From contig JAUGWO010000156.1 of the NCBI GenBank assembly GCA_049724395.1, positions 124,001 to 188,000 of the forward strand: a stretch of 64,000 bases of DNA, given 5' to 3'. This DNA is from Spongospora subterranea f. sp. subterranea. Its lineage: Eukaryota; Endomyxa: Phytomyxea; Phytomyxea; Plasmodiophorida. Of the stretch, positions 1 to 12,618 are shown piece by piece (the stretch's first letter is position 1; the number at the start of each line of letters is the position of its first letter). The notes beneath the pieces were generated by a model that worked only from the letters and a program-made list of their open reading frames with translations, was not told the DNA's origin and searched no databases. Position numbers and translations under genes: made by a program.

Positions 1-3000
1 ATAGTCCAGCACTCACTTGTTTAGCAGGATCGCGTCTGAAGATGTTTTCATGATCTGCTTAGTAATTTCCTGCTCGTGTTGACCGTCGGACGTGATGGTA
101 AGCTTATAACCTTGCTCGAACCGCTGCTTTAGAGCCGAGCATGTTCCTAAGCGACGTCATTAACTGGAGGTCCATCCACTTTTGGCTGCTACACAATCAG
201 CATACCAATACAGCGAAGACGCGCTGAAAAAAAAATTGACAGTCAGACAAGAAACATGTTCTTTGAATTACAGCACCTCTTTCAAAGATTGCAACTCGAT
301 CGCAAAGGTTCTCTGCTTCCTCCATACTTTCATCACCGTTAGATTATAACAATGGAATTACAAAGTTCGAAAACCTATGGGTTGTCAGCATGAGTGCGCA
401 CGACTTCTTATAGTTGCTGATGACCGTCCACAAATTCTTCCGCGCCGCCGGATCGAGACCGCTGCAAAAATAAACACAGAAACTTGAACTGGCGTAAGAA
501 TGAAATCGAAATAAAAGCTGACGTTGTGGGCTCATCTAAAAGCACTACGCTCGGTTTCCCAATAAAAGCAATCGCCACACACAATCGACGCTTCATTCCT
601 GTACCAAAAATAAAATATATCAAACCTATTGGATCCAATGTTCTGCCAACCAGAATTATAAAGTTAGAGAAATGTAGATTGTCACAAAGCGGAAGCACTG
701 TCAACTCTAAAAAATAATCATCAAGTAACAAAATGTAAACGAGGGTCACGATCGGAAGAGGATTCGGAAGCTTATGAATAAACTGACCTCCACTGTATTG
801 CATCGCCAGTTTGTGGCGTACAGTGAGGAGCTCAACATCACGAAGGCTATTGACAATGGCTAAAAACACCAAGTTCAAGAAAGGCATTCAGTGGCAAAAC
901 TAATGCATCTGAATTTCCACCTTTTTCAAGTTCATCACCTGTAAGACCCTAAATTTAAAAAATGCTTCACTCAGCAAACAGTCGAAACAAACGCTCTCCA
1001 CCTGACTTTCAATTTCCCGAAGAACTCTGCAATCGGATCAGAACTTATTTACGTGGAATAACGTGAACTTTGCACTGACCAAGGTGTTCACCACCGGACA
1101 ATTCTCCCCAGACTACGTTTTCCTGGTACAGCGCATGACTTGATGCCGATTACTGAACCATTCACATCAGACTCAGTTACCTGAGGGCAAACTCCAAGGA
1201 TTGTGTGGATCGAATCCATCTCACTGCCGACGTATTTACCAAAAATCTTGGCGCTTCCAGAAGTCGGCTTCACAAATCCGCACAGCATTGAAAGCGTGGT
1301 CGACTTCCCTATCCCACCTTCATCAACCCTGGAATCGCTGGAATAACATTCAATTACCTGCTCCATTCGAACCTATATCCAAAAAAGAACTCTGTAAGAA
1401 AGCAATTACACGATGGTATTAAAAATACCTAAGAACCCAAGACATTCGCCAAATCGAACTCTCATGGACAGTCCTTTGACAGCGATTTTTTCTTGTCCAG
1501 AACCATACCCAGGGTAAACCTTCCTTAAGTTTCTCATTAAAATCGGTTCTCGACTGGAGTCGTCCAAAGCCGCTTTCGCCTCGTCAATCACGTCCTGACC
1601 TGGGTCAAGCGGATATGATAATCTGATCAGGGACCGGCCAGTAATTACGTGTCAAACCTTCATCTGGCGTATTGTCAGCAACTACAATCAGGTCGGATTG
1701 CGGTAGGGTTCCCTTGCCACGTTTCGCCAGAGCGTATGTTTGCAATCGAGTGAACGGATTTCCGTGCTAAAGAAAAACGATTTTGAGAGTGGTTGAAGCA
1801 ATTACGTTCAGGAGCGCTTACGCCGTCTATAGACCACGCTAAAACCAATATCACAATCCATTCGCAAATTAGGTATATGTAAACGGCTGATAAATGAACG
1901 TCGGGTTCGGAAAGATCAGCCATGGATAATCCGGGGTTGCCGAATTCGACGCCTTGACGAAGGCTGATCAATCCACGATAAAGGGCAAAGCTAAGGCAAT
2001 CAAGAAATAAAAATATAAATGGAAATGCCGATTTATCTGGTCGACGTACTTTGGGACAAGTTGGATGAAAAACATGGTGGTGGGCGAGGTCGATGAAGAT
2101 GAAAAAAAACTGGTGATCAACGCTGACAGAAAGTTAACCGCGGAAATCGATAGAATCTCAAAACGTTGATGAACTCACAAGAAGCAATCTGAAAAAATGT
2201 CAGGTTATAACTGAAAGTTAACATGGGGACTAGAGATTCACCATTCCAAGACCGAAAATGAGCAAATAACCGATAACCGTTGCCTTTAGAAGCAAAGAAG
2301 TTATTAAATGCTGAGGAAAATCGCGGAATAAGGAAAAACCGTTTTAGACGTGCGAAAGAATGTGGAAAGAAGAATTGCGGATGCGCATAAGACATGCCCC
2401 CAAATGAACAACAGGATAAAGTAGGAGCCGAACGCGTTTTGTGTGAAATATCGAAAACCGAGTATGGATGCGATGATGACTAGAAACATCATGGCGATTA
2501 TATATAGGGTAAAATGGAACAGGTACGTCACCAGGAAATGAACATTGTGTTTTAATCCCATCATCTTCATCGAATCCCGGATTTTGCTCTCTTTTTCGCT
2601 TGAAGTTACAAAATCAGATTCGGCATTTATCTTGAAAAAAGCGAGTTTTTACCTGACTAAATTGTACATGAATACGGGAAGAAGCATTGAAAATATATAG
2701 ATATAGATAGACGGGCCAATTAAACTAATCAAATCAAACTCGACCTTCGTTTTGGGAGACGGGAACATTTTCGTTCCTGAACTTTGAACTTGTGCAGCTC
2801 TGGTAATGGGTTGGGACCCATTTCGAGAGGCGAGCATTCGATATATAGCATTAGACATGAGCCCGCTCAACGCAGGCATATCTATGTTGGGAATGGGTTA
2901 TAACGTGTCCAATGCCCTAACCATCAGGTAAAACCTTGTAGATCAGTAAGCGTCTTGTTTACCACGATATCGTAATTCATTCGATTGTCCCCAGCTTCGT

Positions 3001-3840
3001 TAATGACTAAACCGCCAACGAACGAATCGTTGTTATTCCATCCCTAGGCGGTAACGGTTGATTTTCGTTGAATCTTAATCACTTCCTGAACTCACTTTAT
3101 ACAAGCGATCATCGGCTTCTTGTTTAGACGACGCCACAGCAAAGTTGAGTTTGGTGATCAAAATTGGGCTGTTTGTGCAAAGGGTCGCCGGCTGAGACCC
3201 TCGGGAGAATCTTTTGATTGCATTGAACGCAATGACGCCTTGGCGAGAATATGATTGACTTGGCAGCATAAATTTCGACAGCAACCCTGTCTAGCGAAAT
3301 TAACATCGGGAGGGCCGCATTTATAGAGCAGAAACACCGTTTGATTGCTCGTTCAAGATTCCCAGACCGAAGTCCAGCATGAGAAAGCGCCCGAGTTTAT
3401 CATTGGTCGAAAGAGACGCTGGGCCAGAACAGGAACTGTTTGGCGTCCATAACCTGCTCGACACAATAAATTAGTCAAAGTCTTATTCTGAGCTGGCCCC
3501 GAAAACGGAATACAGTAAATGTGGAGGAATAACAGGCGGATGATTAATAGCAGGGATGAATTCCCCGAAACTGTCCTGCACGACAGAGTTTACAAACAGT
3601 TGCAGGCCGAACAGGAGTAATCTATTTTTGGTGGTCAAAAAACAGGCAGTTCAAGCCGGTTATGCTTCATACATCATTGATAGTGGGAACAATAATTGAC
3701 ATATATTGGTCTTATACCTATATGATAATCAGGAAACGTTGTGAAAACGCCCAGCAATAGTCGAAAACCCACTGCCGTTTTTGAACTAAAAAAGATTTCC
3801 TGAACAGCGCTTTGATTTGAATCGATAGTCTTTGCCCCAT
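1..3840 (-). CDS. ABCA-family ABC transporter, 3' end cut by window edge
   Basis: Membrane ABC exporter of the ABCA type, probably moving lipids. It starts at 3840 with MGQRLSIQIKALFRKSF, a basic N-terminal helix typical of single-NBD (plant/protist) ABCA proteins. Removing a 55-nt intron gives KRQYKTNICQLLFPLSMM, and TM/loop segments follow to about 1650. The NBD is spread over many short exons: removing two introns near 1320-1430 gives Walker A GSNGAGKSTT. Q-loop GVCPQ is at about 1160, GMKRRL at about 580-600, Walker B VVLLDEPTTGLDP at 450-560 and H-loop LTTH near 380. Past the NBD the frame continues (SMEEAENLCDRVAIFERG, then GYKLTI) to the window edge, so the C-terminus is missing. All introns are about 45-65 nt. 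The substrate cannot be told from sequence. Family assignment is firm; exon borders in the TM part are less so. Confidence 0.88.
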
Positions 3841-5201
3841 TAGTCGATGGCGATCAACAAAAGGGTCGAAAAACTGTGGAGAATTTCCATTCGGACTCGC
3901 CGATGTGATGCTATTCCCTGATCCAATAGGGTGTGTTATGATCCTTTCCTGAGAGAATATGAGATGGGATGACAGATACCGAATTCGGCCAGGGGTTGAC
4001 GACTATCCATCCTCATAAAACATGCAAAACCAGTTCCCGATTGCAGTGTGTTAACTCCTCCTATTTGACTGCGTTATGTGGGCCCAACTCTGTCCCTTTC
4101 TACTCTCTGTGCTGTGTTACCACAGAAGGAGCCGGCCCGAGGTCCACCTCTATCGGGGAAATGGAATCGTAAATAGTTCGACGTTGTTCTATTTTATGTT
4201 GCATAGGAAGCAGTCAATTTGACTGTGCCTGTCCTATTGGGGATAGTTGGTGGGTCTGGGAGATCACTAGTGATATTCTGATATCACACGTCATGATCAC
4301 TTGTTAAGAGACATAACCAGCAGATGGCGCATCATGCCGTTCATGGTGTGCCAGTATAAAGTGGCGGCTCCTTCAGGGTCTTCACCGCCATGTAAGTCAT
4401 GATCACACCATGAACGGCTTGATGCGCCATCTGCTGGTTATGTCTCTTAACATGTGTAGGAGATGGTTCATGACCTCCATCAGTAGGTGGTGGAGTGGAC
4501 CTCCTCGATCAACAACAGCCTCATGGTCACTTAATATGAAAATTGATTCACTTTTTTAGAAGCCCGTTTTGGTCCCAATCGCCACCCAAAACTGATACCG
4601 ACTCCAGAAGCAATCGACCGCTTGATAATATGGGCGGGTGTCGACTTCAGATACTGGGTCAATGTGTTCGGTCTGCCTGCCTTGCCACCAACTAGATACG
4701 CTGATAATCATATACTATCACGAGCGGCGTTCCCTTGACGTCCTGGCAAACATTGCCCGATCCTATAGCTATATTCGCATACGACCGTTCTACTCGACAG
4801 CCATTTGATCAAAGAATGCACATATCGATGGAAGCACGGTCCAATCATTATGAGAACCTGATATTCATTGGCCCGTGACGCCTGACTACCCCCCGATAAT
4901 CATTACCGATTTCGACACTCTCCATATTGAACTTTGATTTGTCAGGGTTGTGGCATATTACCGAGAGGCAATGCAGGCGATCAACCAACCATCGTCTGGT
5001 AATTAATAAAACAGCACAGGTAGTAACGACGGCACGTTACCGGTATCTGGCGATACTCTGTACAGTACGTACTTGTACAGTTCGAGGAGATGAGGGTCCG
5101 CACGGACTTGTTAATGTGCCATCTGTTAGGGTTTTCAATCATAGACAATCTCCAAAATTAATCACCCCAACTCAATAGGGGTTGTTTAGTTCCAGGAAGA
5201 A
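3841..5201. other. Intergenic stretch without a supported gene
   Basis: This 1.36-kb stretch separates the ABCA start (read leftwards) from the Brl1 start (read rightwards), so it should hold two divergent promoters. Open frames here are under 90 codons, with no recognisable motif or splice-linked continuation. It contains the fold-back repeat at 4304-4450. I see nothing else in it. Confidence 0.5.
4304..4450. repeat. Fold-back inverted repeat, 47-bp arms (MITE-like)
   Basis: The left arm 4304-4350 and right arm 4404-4450 are near-perfect reverse complements of 47 bp, around a 53-bp spacer. The outer ends are ttaagagacataaccagcag and its complement. The motif gtcatgatcac occurs just outside the left arm (4290-4300) and again at the spacer/right-arm junction (4397-4407). 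There is no coding capacity. It could be a small non-autonomous DNA transposon or a structured RNA element between divergent genes. Confidence 0.75.
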
Positions 5202-6238
5202 ATGGCGTTCATAGATGATATGGAGGTTGAGGGGATAACCTGTACCGATGATCAGACGACCTCAATTGTATGTGCCGTTCTCAGGGAGATTGGTCTAGAC
5301 CCATTGATATCTTGTGTGTGTGTCCCGATATCAGACCGGTGATGAGAACCAGTCTCTGGACAACGATATTCCAAGTGAACCGGATATACTCACCGATGAT
5401 CACGATTATGATCATGACGACAGATCAGTTCAATACGTTCAAGAATATCGCAACAAATGTCGGTCGACTCTATTTCCCCGTCCGATATTTCCCATCTCCG
5501 AATTGTTGTTCTCCATCGGATTCCTTCGTTTATTTTCTCTTCCATTTTGCCAATCTATTCGTGTCCTAATTCGCGATTTTTATAGGGGACGAGATGTCAT
5601 TCCGACGCCATCTCCTTCTGCCCCATATCATCAGTGGGTATTTACAGCTCTCGTTCAATCTGGTCATGATTTCCTTCATCATGTACGCACTGGCGAGTTT
5701 CGTGTCTAGTGTCCATGGCGATATCGACAGCAAGGTCAGCGAATACTCTGGCGCCATCCTCAACGAGATCGCCGAATGCCACAACAACCATCGCGCCAAC
5801 CTATGTGGGACGCCGGCCGAGGTTCCCGTTCTTCGCCCAACGTGTGCAATGTGGGAGCGATGTATGGCTCGTGATCCGACGACCGTCGCGCGAACCAAAC
5901 TGTCAGCACATACGATCGGGGAGATCCTCAACAACTTCGTCGAACCGTTATCCTACAAGGCGATGGGTTTCTTCACATTTTTCCTGTTCTGTTTCATCAT
6001 CGCGTCGAATATCGCGTTCAAGCTCGGCGCTTCTAAGCCGGTTATCGCATCGGCGTCGTCGTTGGTGCCGGAATGGAACGCGGATGATTCCAGGAGACAG
6101 GCGCCATTGACCATTCGTCAACGGCGACCTTCATCGGGTTATCGGAAGATGATCCAATCGGCGGATGTCACACGATATATTGAACCGGCCAACGCCACAA
6201 TAACTATCGCCCATCAAATGCATTTATCTATTTCCTAA
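5202..6238 (+). CDS. Brl1/Brr6-like nuclear envelope protein
   Basis: Integral nuclear-envelope protein of the Brr6/Brl1 family (disulfide-bridge nucleocytoplasmic transport domain), which acts in nuclear pore complex assembly and membrane lipid homeostasis. Three exons splice in frame: introns 5268-5334 and 5528-5585 give a 303-residue protein. The N-terminal third is acidic (DDHDYDHDD). The conserved domain begins HIISGYLQLSFNLVMISF with the first TM helix. The lumenal loop carries four Cys in the family pattern (IAECHNN, NLCGTP, RPTCAMWERCM). FVEPLSYKAMGFF leads into the second TM helix. The start was chosen because it is the first ATG in frame with the spliced exons. The C-terminal tail is basic and not conserved. 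Yeast has two paralogues; which one this matches cannot be judged. Confidence 0.9.
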
Positions 6239-6460
6239 TCGGTGTCGTCGTCATATCTGGCACACAGGGGATCGCCACCAAGACCGTCCTTACCAAACTA
6301 TTATCTTATTCCCAATACAACACGTAGTTGGGCTGTTGAATTTCGGTGTGTTTCTCAACATTGTGTTGTAATGATCGGGACCGGAACATGTTCTGGCCCA
6401 ATATTAATGGAGATGGGGTGTAAACAGGGTGTCCAAATGGGATGGTGATCTTGAATGTAT

Positions 6461-8495
6461 TTATGATATTGTGATGAAGAATACAGTGAGCACTGACGAT
6501 AATATCGCGACACCAACTGCGATCACAACCGGTTGCGCTTTCGATGACTGTTTGGCGCCGTCTTTGTTGACAGGAGATGTGGTTAATAACTGTGTTTGCT
6601 GTCCCCCTGGTGATGATGTTGTGATCGATCCCGGGCTGGTATTGGTATTGTTCCCCCCGTTCAGGAACCAATCATATCTCCCCTGCATACACTCCTCGAC
6701 CGTCACGAATCGCCTGAACCCTTTGGTCATGGCGTAATTGATCGAGGTGGCCACGAGATTAGCGCTGGCCACGATATCATTATGAAGGAGGAGAACGCCT
6801 GTGATGATGCGGACTGTGATGATGGTGGTGATGATGAGGACGATGAACTAACCTCCTGCTCTAGCTGGGTCCATCTTGTCAATCCTCGCTTGAATACGGC
6901 TCCAGATCAACGGACCGTTATCCTGGTTGAAGTAATCTGAACAGGAAACGGAGTGAGAAGGAATATATCAACCGGGAACAGAAATTGTTTTCGCCAAAAT
7001 TTGGTGTTTCTGAAAAGTGTCACGACGAAGGGCGAATCGGGGGTGAACACCTGTTGAATCGATATCCCATATAATTGAGACATATCCCATATCGTGTAGG
7101 ATCTGGCGAACTCGTGGATCCTGATGGCCAAATGGGGGACGGAACCATCGGGTCGTCACCCCAAGACGCTCTTTCAACGCTTTATCGGTCAGTTCCATCT
7201 CGGTTCGGATGACACTTTCTGGCAATTCCAACAGATCCTATCGATTGGGGGATGATATCAGGGGGAGGGCCGATCTCATGAGAACGGGGAGAGATATTTA
7301 CAGGATGGGTGAAGGTGTGGGCGGCGACCTGGTGACCTTCGGCCATCAGGCGCTTCATGGCGACATCGTTTTCGGATAGATCGCCACCGATCTATAACAC
7401 CAATCACTGACATATCCCATTCATTGGATCCATTATCCCTCACCTGGAATACTGTGCACTTCGCGTTCAACGCCTTCAGATCGTCAAGAATTTTATTTAC
7501 TATCACCCACAAACCCGATTTTATCACCAAAATTGACTCAACAATTGTGAAAAGAATTGGAAGATATCGAGATGTGAATTCTAATTGAGTTCAATTTTGA
7601 CGATCGTTCTCGATCTGATCAAAACCTAATCTGTAAATCGCAATGTGAGACTGACAATTTCCTGATTTTTGGTTATCGAATGTGACCGCCATTGTATATG
7701 GTTCAACACAGCTGTAAGCGGTTGGGTTCTGGCGAACCATTGGGGGCGATGGGAACGGGGCCGGATCGGTTGTGAACTCGATATTCCCGACCTGAACCGT
7801 GTTGACCGGCTTGACGGGTTGGCTATAGATCCCCGATATGAACAACTGGAACACACAATTCGTGATCGTCAGATCAACTCGACCCTGATGAGTTTATCGC
7901 CACGAACCTGGGCCAGATTACCAAGGTCCACATCGAAATGGGATAGTGGGATATAGATGGTTTGCCCTGTTCCATCGAATACCTGTTTCTGTGTGTAATA
8001 TGAGGCCTGAGCTGAACCGGTAGCGGTGACATATGGGTTTAGATCAAGACGGCAATCGCTAAACCCTGATCAGCAATTCAGAGCGGATCAGATCATCGCA
8101 GGAACAACATTAAACAGCTCATGTCGACAACAAATCGGGTATTTGAAAAACTTTAGAACGAGATTGGATTGCCGAATAATTGCGATTGTTAACGAATGAT
8201 GTGGTGATGGACCTTGTCGGAGATCAATGGTGAAATCCTGATCAGGTTGAGCCCAAACCGTCATCCGAAGGGCGGTGAATGGTTTGAGATCGTGACAACC
8301 GGTTGGGAATGTGAATCGGAGATAGGAATCGTGATTGGGGGCGGTCAACTGGTAGATCCCATGGGATGGCGATACCAATGGCTCCATTGTCCCATCGTCT
8401 TCACCGGTTGATGGGATGTCCTCGACGCGTAGCGCCATGGACAGATGGCCTAGCGCCGCCACCACCACCACCAACAGGATCCACGATCGGTTCAT
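6461..8495 (-). CDS. Chitin/polysaccharide deacetylase-like (NodB), membrane anchored
   Basis: Secreted carbohydrate-esterase-4-like protein, predicted to act on chitin or a similar polymer at the cell surface. The start at 8495 opens a clean signal peptide, MNRSWILLVVVVAALGH; an upstream in-frame ATG would spoil it. An N-terminal region of unknown fold follows, then the NodB domain across several short introns. Motif 1 reads AVTFDNQ (usual TFDDG). Motif 2 is AAHTFTHP (HxxxH metal site), motif 3 WFRPPFGHQDP, motif 4 VSIIWDIDST and motif 5 LLLHNDIV. The tail has a Ser/Thr/Gly-rich linker and a final hydrophobic segment (VVIAVGVAILSSVLTVFFI), suggesting a TM or GPI anchor. The Asp-to-Asn change in motif 1 removes a usual metal ligand, so activity is uncertain. 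It could be a non-catalytic relative. Confidence 0.85.
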
Positions 8496-10237
8496 TGAGA
8501 TGTGCTGACGGAAAACGGAAATGGCAAACAGGTATGACCATCGCGAAGGCATATCTGGACAAGATGGCGCGCGCCCCCCTTAACATGTTCATATCCAACA
8601 ACACAACCAACAGGTCCTTAACACCCAGGGGCGATGGCGCGTGTCTGAACCTTATTCAACCAATGATCTCACAATTAATAAAGCCCCTCATTGATTGGAA
8701 TCGCTATCGGGAGTTGGCGTCTGGCCGTTCAACCAGACCCAGATTAGGGAAAAATGGCCCAGGAACCCTAATTGGCCATTGAATGAAGATGCGGTTGATG
8801 GAAATCGGACAATTCATCGTTATCGAATCTGTGTGAATAATGAATAGCCATTGGTCCCCGTTATATCGCAGACCCTGATGATATATCGCGATTAAGGGCC
8901 AACAGGGGCTACAACACTTGTCTGTGCTAAACCCCATTCATGGCGTATTTCGCCGCTGTTGGGTAATCAAACACCAGTGATCGTTGGAGAGGGAGAAGAG
9001 TATAATTGGGGATATGAAGTAATGAACCGTATTGTGATTGTGTCAATCAGCAAATACAATGAATTTGCCCGTTATTACCCCTTATGACAAAAGAAACCTT
9101 ACCAGGTACAATACTGGCGGAAGAGAAGAACCCAGTGAATGCAGTTAATTGCAATACCATTGTCAACGACGGTTTCAATATTGCCATGATCGAGACCACG
9201 AGTGACTTCAATGACCCTGTTGGCTAGTTCGGTCAAAGTCGTTTAGCAATACCCACCAATGTCTCAGATGGTCATTAATTGACGCCAAAACCGCCTTTGG
9301 GCCCTTTCGTTCACTGCATCACAGCACATGACAATATCTCTAGTGGATTATGATTGAGGGAGGGCGGAACGCCACCTCAATCGTATGGAGAACAACCTCT
9401 CATGGTCAACCAGTAATCCTTTAACCGAGTGTCATTATTCAGCAACTTCACATGATCGGAAAGGCGTTTGATCATCATTTAACAGTGGTGAACACCACAT
9501 TGTTCCAGCGTCCAATTCGGTCCTATTTTGATTAGGATCTGAGGGCGTTTATTGAAAATGTGTAGTCGATAGAGATTATGACTGTGTCCTACGATATTCG
9601 CTAAGGTCGGCCCTGATCGTAATCCAGGCCATTCCTTTTCGCCATCTCACAATATCCACTAGCCAAATAGGATCGTACAGCTGGATTCCATTGACCAATG
9701 GCGACAGATGTTATCGACAACCGATGGCCAAATATCGCCAGCTATATCGCCGAACCAAAAACAAGGACAACTTCACCGATGGACAATATCATTGACCGCT
9801 CCACAACGACGATTTGAAACGCGAAATGGATTGACTTGATTTGATCTGCTGTAGGTGTGAACAGATCCCATTGTGAGGGCGTTATCTATAACCAGCGCCA
9901 TATGGGCCAGGGGAAACCAAGACAGTAAACAATACGTGATTCATTTTCTTGTTGAACCGATCGACCACCACGATTCACAATAACCAACACGCGTCGATGT
10001 CGATAAAGGAAATGCTCCTGATGATATAGTCAACGCCAGCACAGATATCATCTGTCGAATATGTGAACAATGTGAACGATCAACAGATAAAGCGATTATT
10101 GTGCAATTAGCGATGATGACGATGATGATCACGGTCGACTGGTCATCTCGATATTTAATTTGGAATGGAGTGGAATGGTGAAGATCATCTCGCCAAGAAC
10201 ATTTCGTAGCGTCCCTTCGACCTGAACCAATCATCAA
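8496..10237. other. Long sparse stretch, no confident gene
   Basis: About 1.7 kb between the deacetylase start and the FUSC-like stop. One candidate first exon lies on the minus strand near 9110-9195, with a hydrophobic reading (MAILKPSLTMVLQLTAF) ending at a GTAAGG splice donor. The other frames are equally open there and no second exon could be matched, so I do not call it. Otherwise nothing recognisable. Confidence 0.35.
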
Positions 10238-12618
10238 TCACATCCCACGACCCAACGATTCCATCACCCTCCGAACCTGTTCGAGTTTCTGATTGATATC
10301 GTTAGCGGATAAGGCGAAGGCGGCTCTCCAGATCACTTCCAGGATGGTCTTCTGATCGCCATCGCCATCAGTAAAAGCGACCGTCTTCACGTAATCAAGG
10401 GAAAGCTCCTGAAATGGAAGAGGCGGCATCGGCGTCCCCGAATAAAGAACGGTCGCCAAGATGTAAAACCGATTGGCGACTTCAGCGGCAACGGTCGGGT
10501 CAAATCCGGATATTGGTCGACACCCTAGAGCCTGTCTGCACAATTCCATCCGCTCCAACAATCGTCTGGTGGCCGAGGAGCAGATCGGCGTACTGGTGTT
10601 TGGGGAAACGATCCCCGAACAGACTGGGCTCGGCCTGGGCTTGTTCGAATAACGGCAACAGAACCGTCCGGTGCAGGCGAAGAATGTGTTTGTGCAGCGG
10701 GAGAACGTGATCGTCGTCACATTGGTGAAGGATCCGCCCGTATAATATTCCAAGACAGACGAGCTCCCCGGCCAAATGCGACCGGAGGCTGTCCCTTGCC
10801 AGGATCGGCGAGATCACGATCATGAACGTCCACGAGATCATCAACGCGATCAGCGTCTGAACGCAGACGTTCAGCGTTGCGGTCCATAACGGATCCGCCG
10901 CCAATAACGGATCGCGTAATCGCCCAACCGTGTTGATGATGATGTTCCCGAACGTCAACTGAGCGGATATCGACATGGACTTAGTGTGCGGCGACGCGCC
11001 CAGACGGAAATAATAGGTGACGAGGGCGAAGATGAGAGAGATGGCGGCGAGGACCACAGCGTTATCGCCACCGATTACAACGGCGATCAGGCCGACGATG
11101 GCGCCGATCAACGAGCCGATGATTCGGAAATGTGACGGCGGCGTTGACCCCGCCCAGCGTTGGCGTCATGATGACAGATGAGGTGATCATTGTCCAGGTG
11201 CCGATATAGGTCAGGAAGAACGGACGGGAGCGGACGAAGAAGGCGGGAAGGGCTTCAACGCAGAGCGCCAACATCAGTTTAACAGCGAAGACGGCGTCGC
11301 GGCGTCCTTGGTCGTTATCGAACCCCAGCGAACGGCAGCAGCGACGAACGCGACGATTGTAGCGAGCGTTGCGAAGGCGGGCTTCGCTCAAGAAACCGTA
11401 GTCGACCGAGCGTCGATAGCGATGAACAACGTCGAGAGAAGGCCATTGCAGGCGTGCTCTAGCTGGGGAATTATCCGCGATGCATCGATGGATCTGTAAA
11501 GCAGAATTGGCCACGGTCGTCAAGCGAAACACGAAGATCAGAATCCCGAAAGCGTTCGTGGGATTTTCCTTGAAAAAGGCGGATTCGTTGGCGACGAGTT
11601 TGTCCAACGCATCGAGATCGGCTCGAACTCGACTGGCTTTGTGAGAGGAGGGAGGCGATGGCGTATTGCAGGTGGAATTGAGGGAGTAGACGGCGATGGC
11701 ATCGGCCAGCAGGTCGTCAACCGACTGACACAGACACGATACCGGCTGGCGAAATCGTTCACGGACAGCGATGGCGTCCTCGATGTCGAACGGGAGGTTG
11801 ATGAGCGAGCAATGGCGCCAATACGATATACCATAGAGCTGATCGATCATATCTTGGATCAGATACGACAACTCACGACAGGCGCTTAAGGGCATCTTGG
11901 CCAGATAGAGCTCGAGAGACGCCGATCTGGTCAATGATCGTAAATACGTTATGGAGTTCGATAGGTCGTTGAGGAGGGTTTCCAGATCAAGTTGCTCATT
12001 GGCGGTTTGGAAGGCGGCCAGGTCGGTTTTGGCCAGGGCCAGGTCAGCGGTGAAGAACGCATCGAACGCATGAGGGATGATGACTTGAACGGAGCGCATC
12101 GACTGATGAATCTGTTTTCGTAGGATATGGGACGATGAGGGCGGGAAGGCGATAGCTGATGTGAGGAACACCAGAGCCGACGATGTTGAGAATACTGTCA
12201 CAAATTGCAGAATGGTCCTGAGCTCGATCATGTTGGTGTCGGACATGACCAGGATGACCTGAGTGGCGATTGATGCAGTGACGCTCGCTGCGAAATGGCG
12301 TTGTGGCGCTCGCATTCGATACAGACCGAACAGGAAGTTCAGGATGATGAACCCGAACAGGCGGACCAGGGATGAACCCGACATGAAGGGGATTATACTG
12401 AGGATTGAGCCAACAACGGCACCGGCGACGGCCGAGAATGATTCACGGAATAGGTCGCCGAGTGGGCGAACAGCGTCAAAGACGATAAACAGGAGAATTG
12501 GAAGGAGAGATCTGTTGATGGATAGAAAGGACGATATCGGATGGAAAAGGGATATGAATATGATGAGGGCGAACCCGATCGCTGATGATACGGTGCGCAT
12601 ATCGAGTTTGCCCGACAT
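10238..12618 (-). CDS. FUSC-family (aromatic acid exporter-like) membrane protein with two frame breaks
   Basis: Polytopic membrane protein of about 790 residues, resembling the fungal/plant FUSC/ALMT superfamily (organic-anion or aromatic-acid efflux). The order matches the family. An N-terminal TM bundle starts at MSGKLDMRTVSSAIGF, with PHAFDAFFTADLALAKTDL in the loop. A soluble helical middle follows. The second TM bundle runs from FAVKLMLALCVEALPAFF to SWTFMIVISPILARD, and the C-terminal helical domain includes AEPSLFGDRFP and RLLERMELCRQALG. No introns are needed. Two places need a one-base shift to keep the conserved protein: near 11131 (NAAVT, then FRIIGSLIGAIVG) and near 10561 (LLLGHQ, then RLLERMELCR). 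Neither has GT-AG borders of suitable size. It may be a recent pseudogene, carry sequence errors, or shift during translation. Confidence 0.75.

Noticed and set aside
5709-6110. 133-codon plus frame and 122-codon minus frame overlapping Brl1
   Set aside because: Ser/Arg-rich shadow frames; the Brl1 frame has conserved Cys and TM segments.
9087-9230. 47-codon plus frame (MTKETLPGTILAEE) and two minus frames over the same bases
   Set aside because: All three frames are open with protein-like composition; without a second exon none can be preferred.
10554-10581. 28-nt GT-AG segment that would fix the second FUSC frame break
   Set aside because: It would remove residues that match the family (YADLLLGHQ), and it is too short compared with other introns here.
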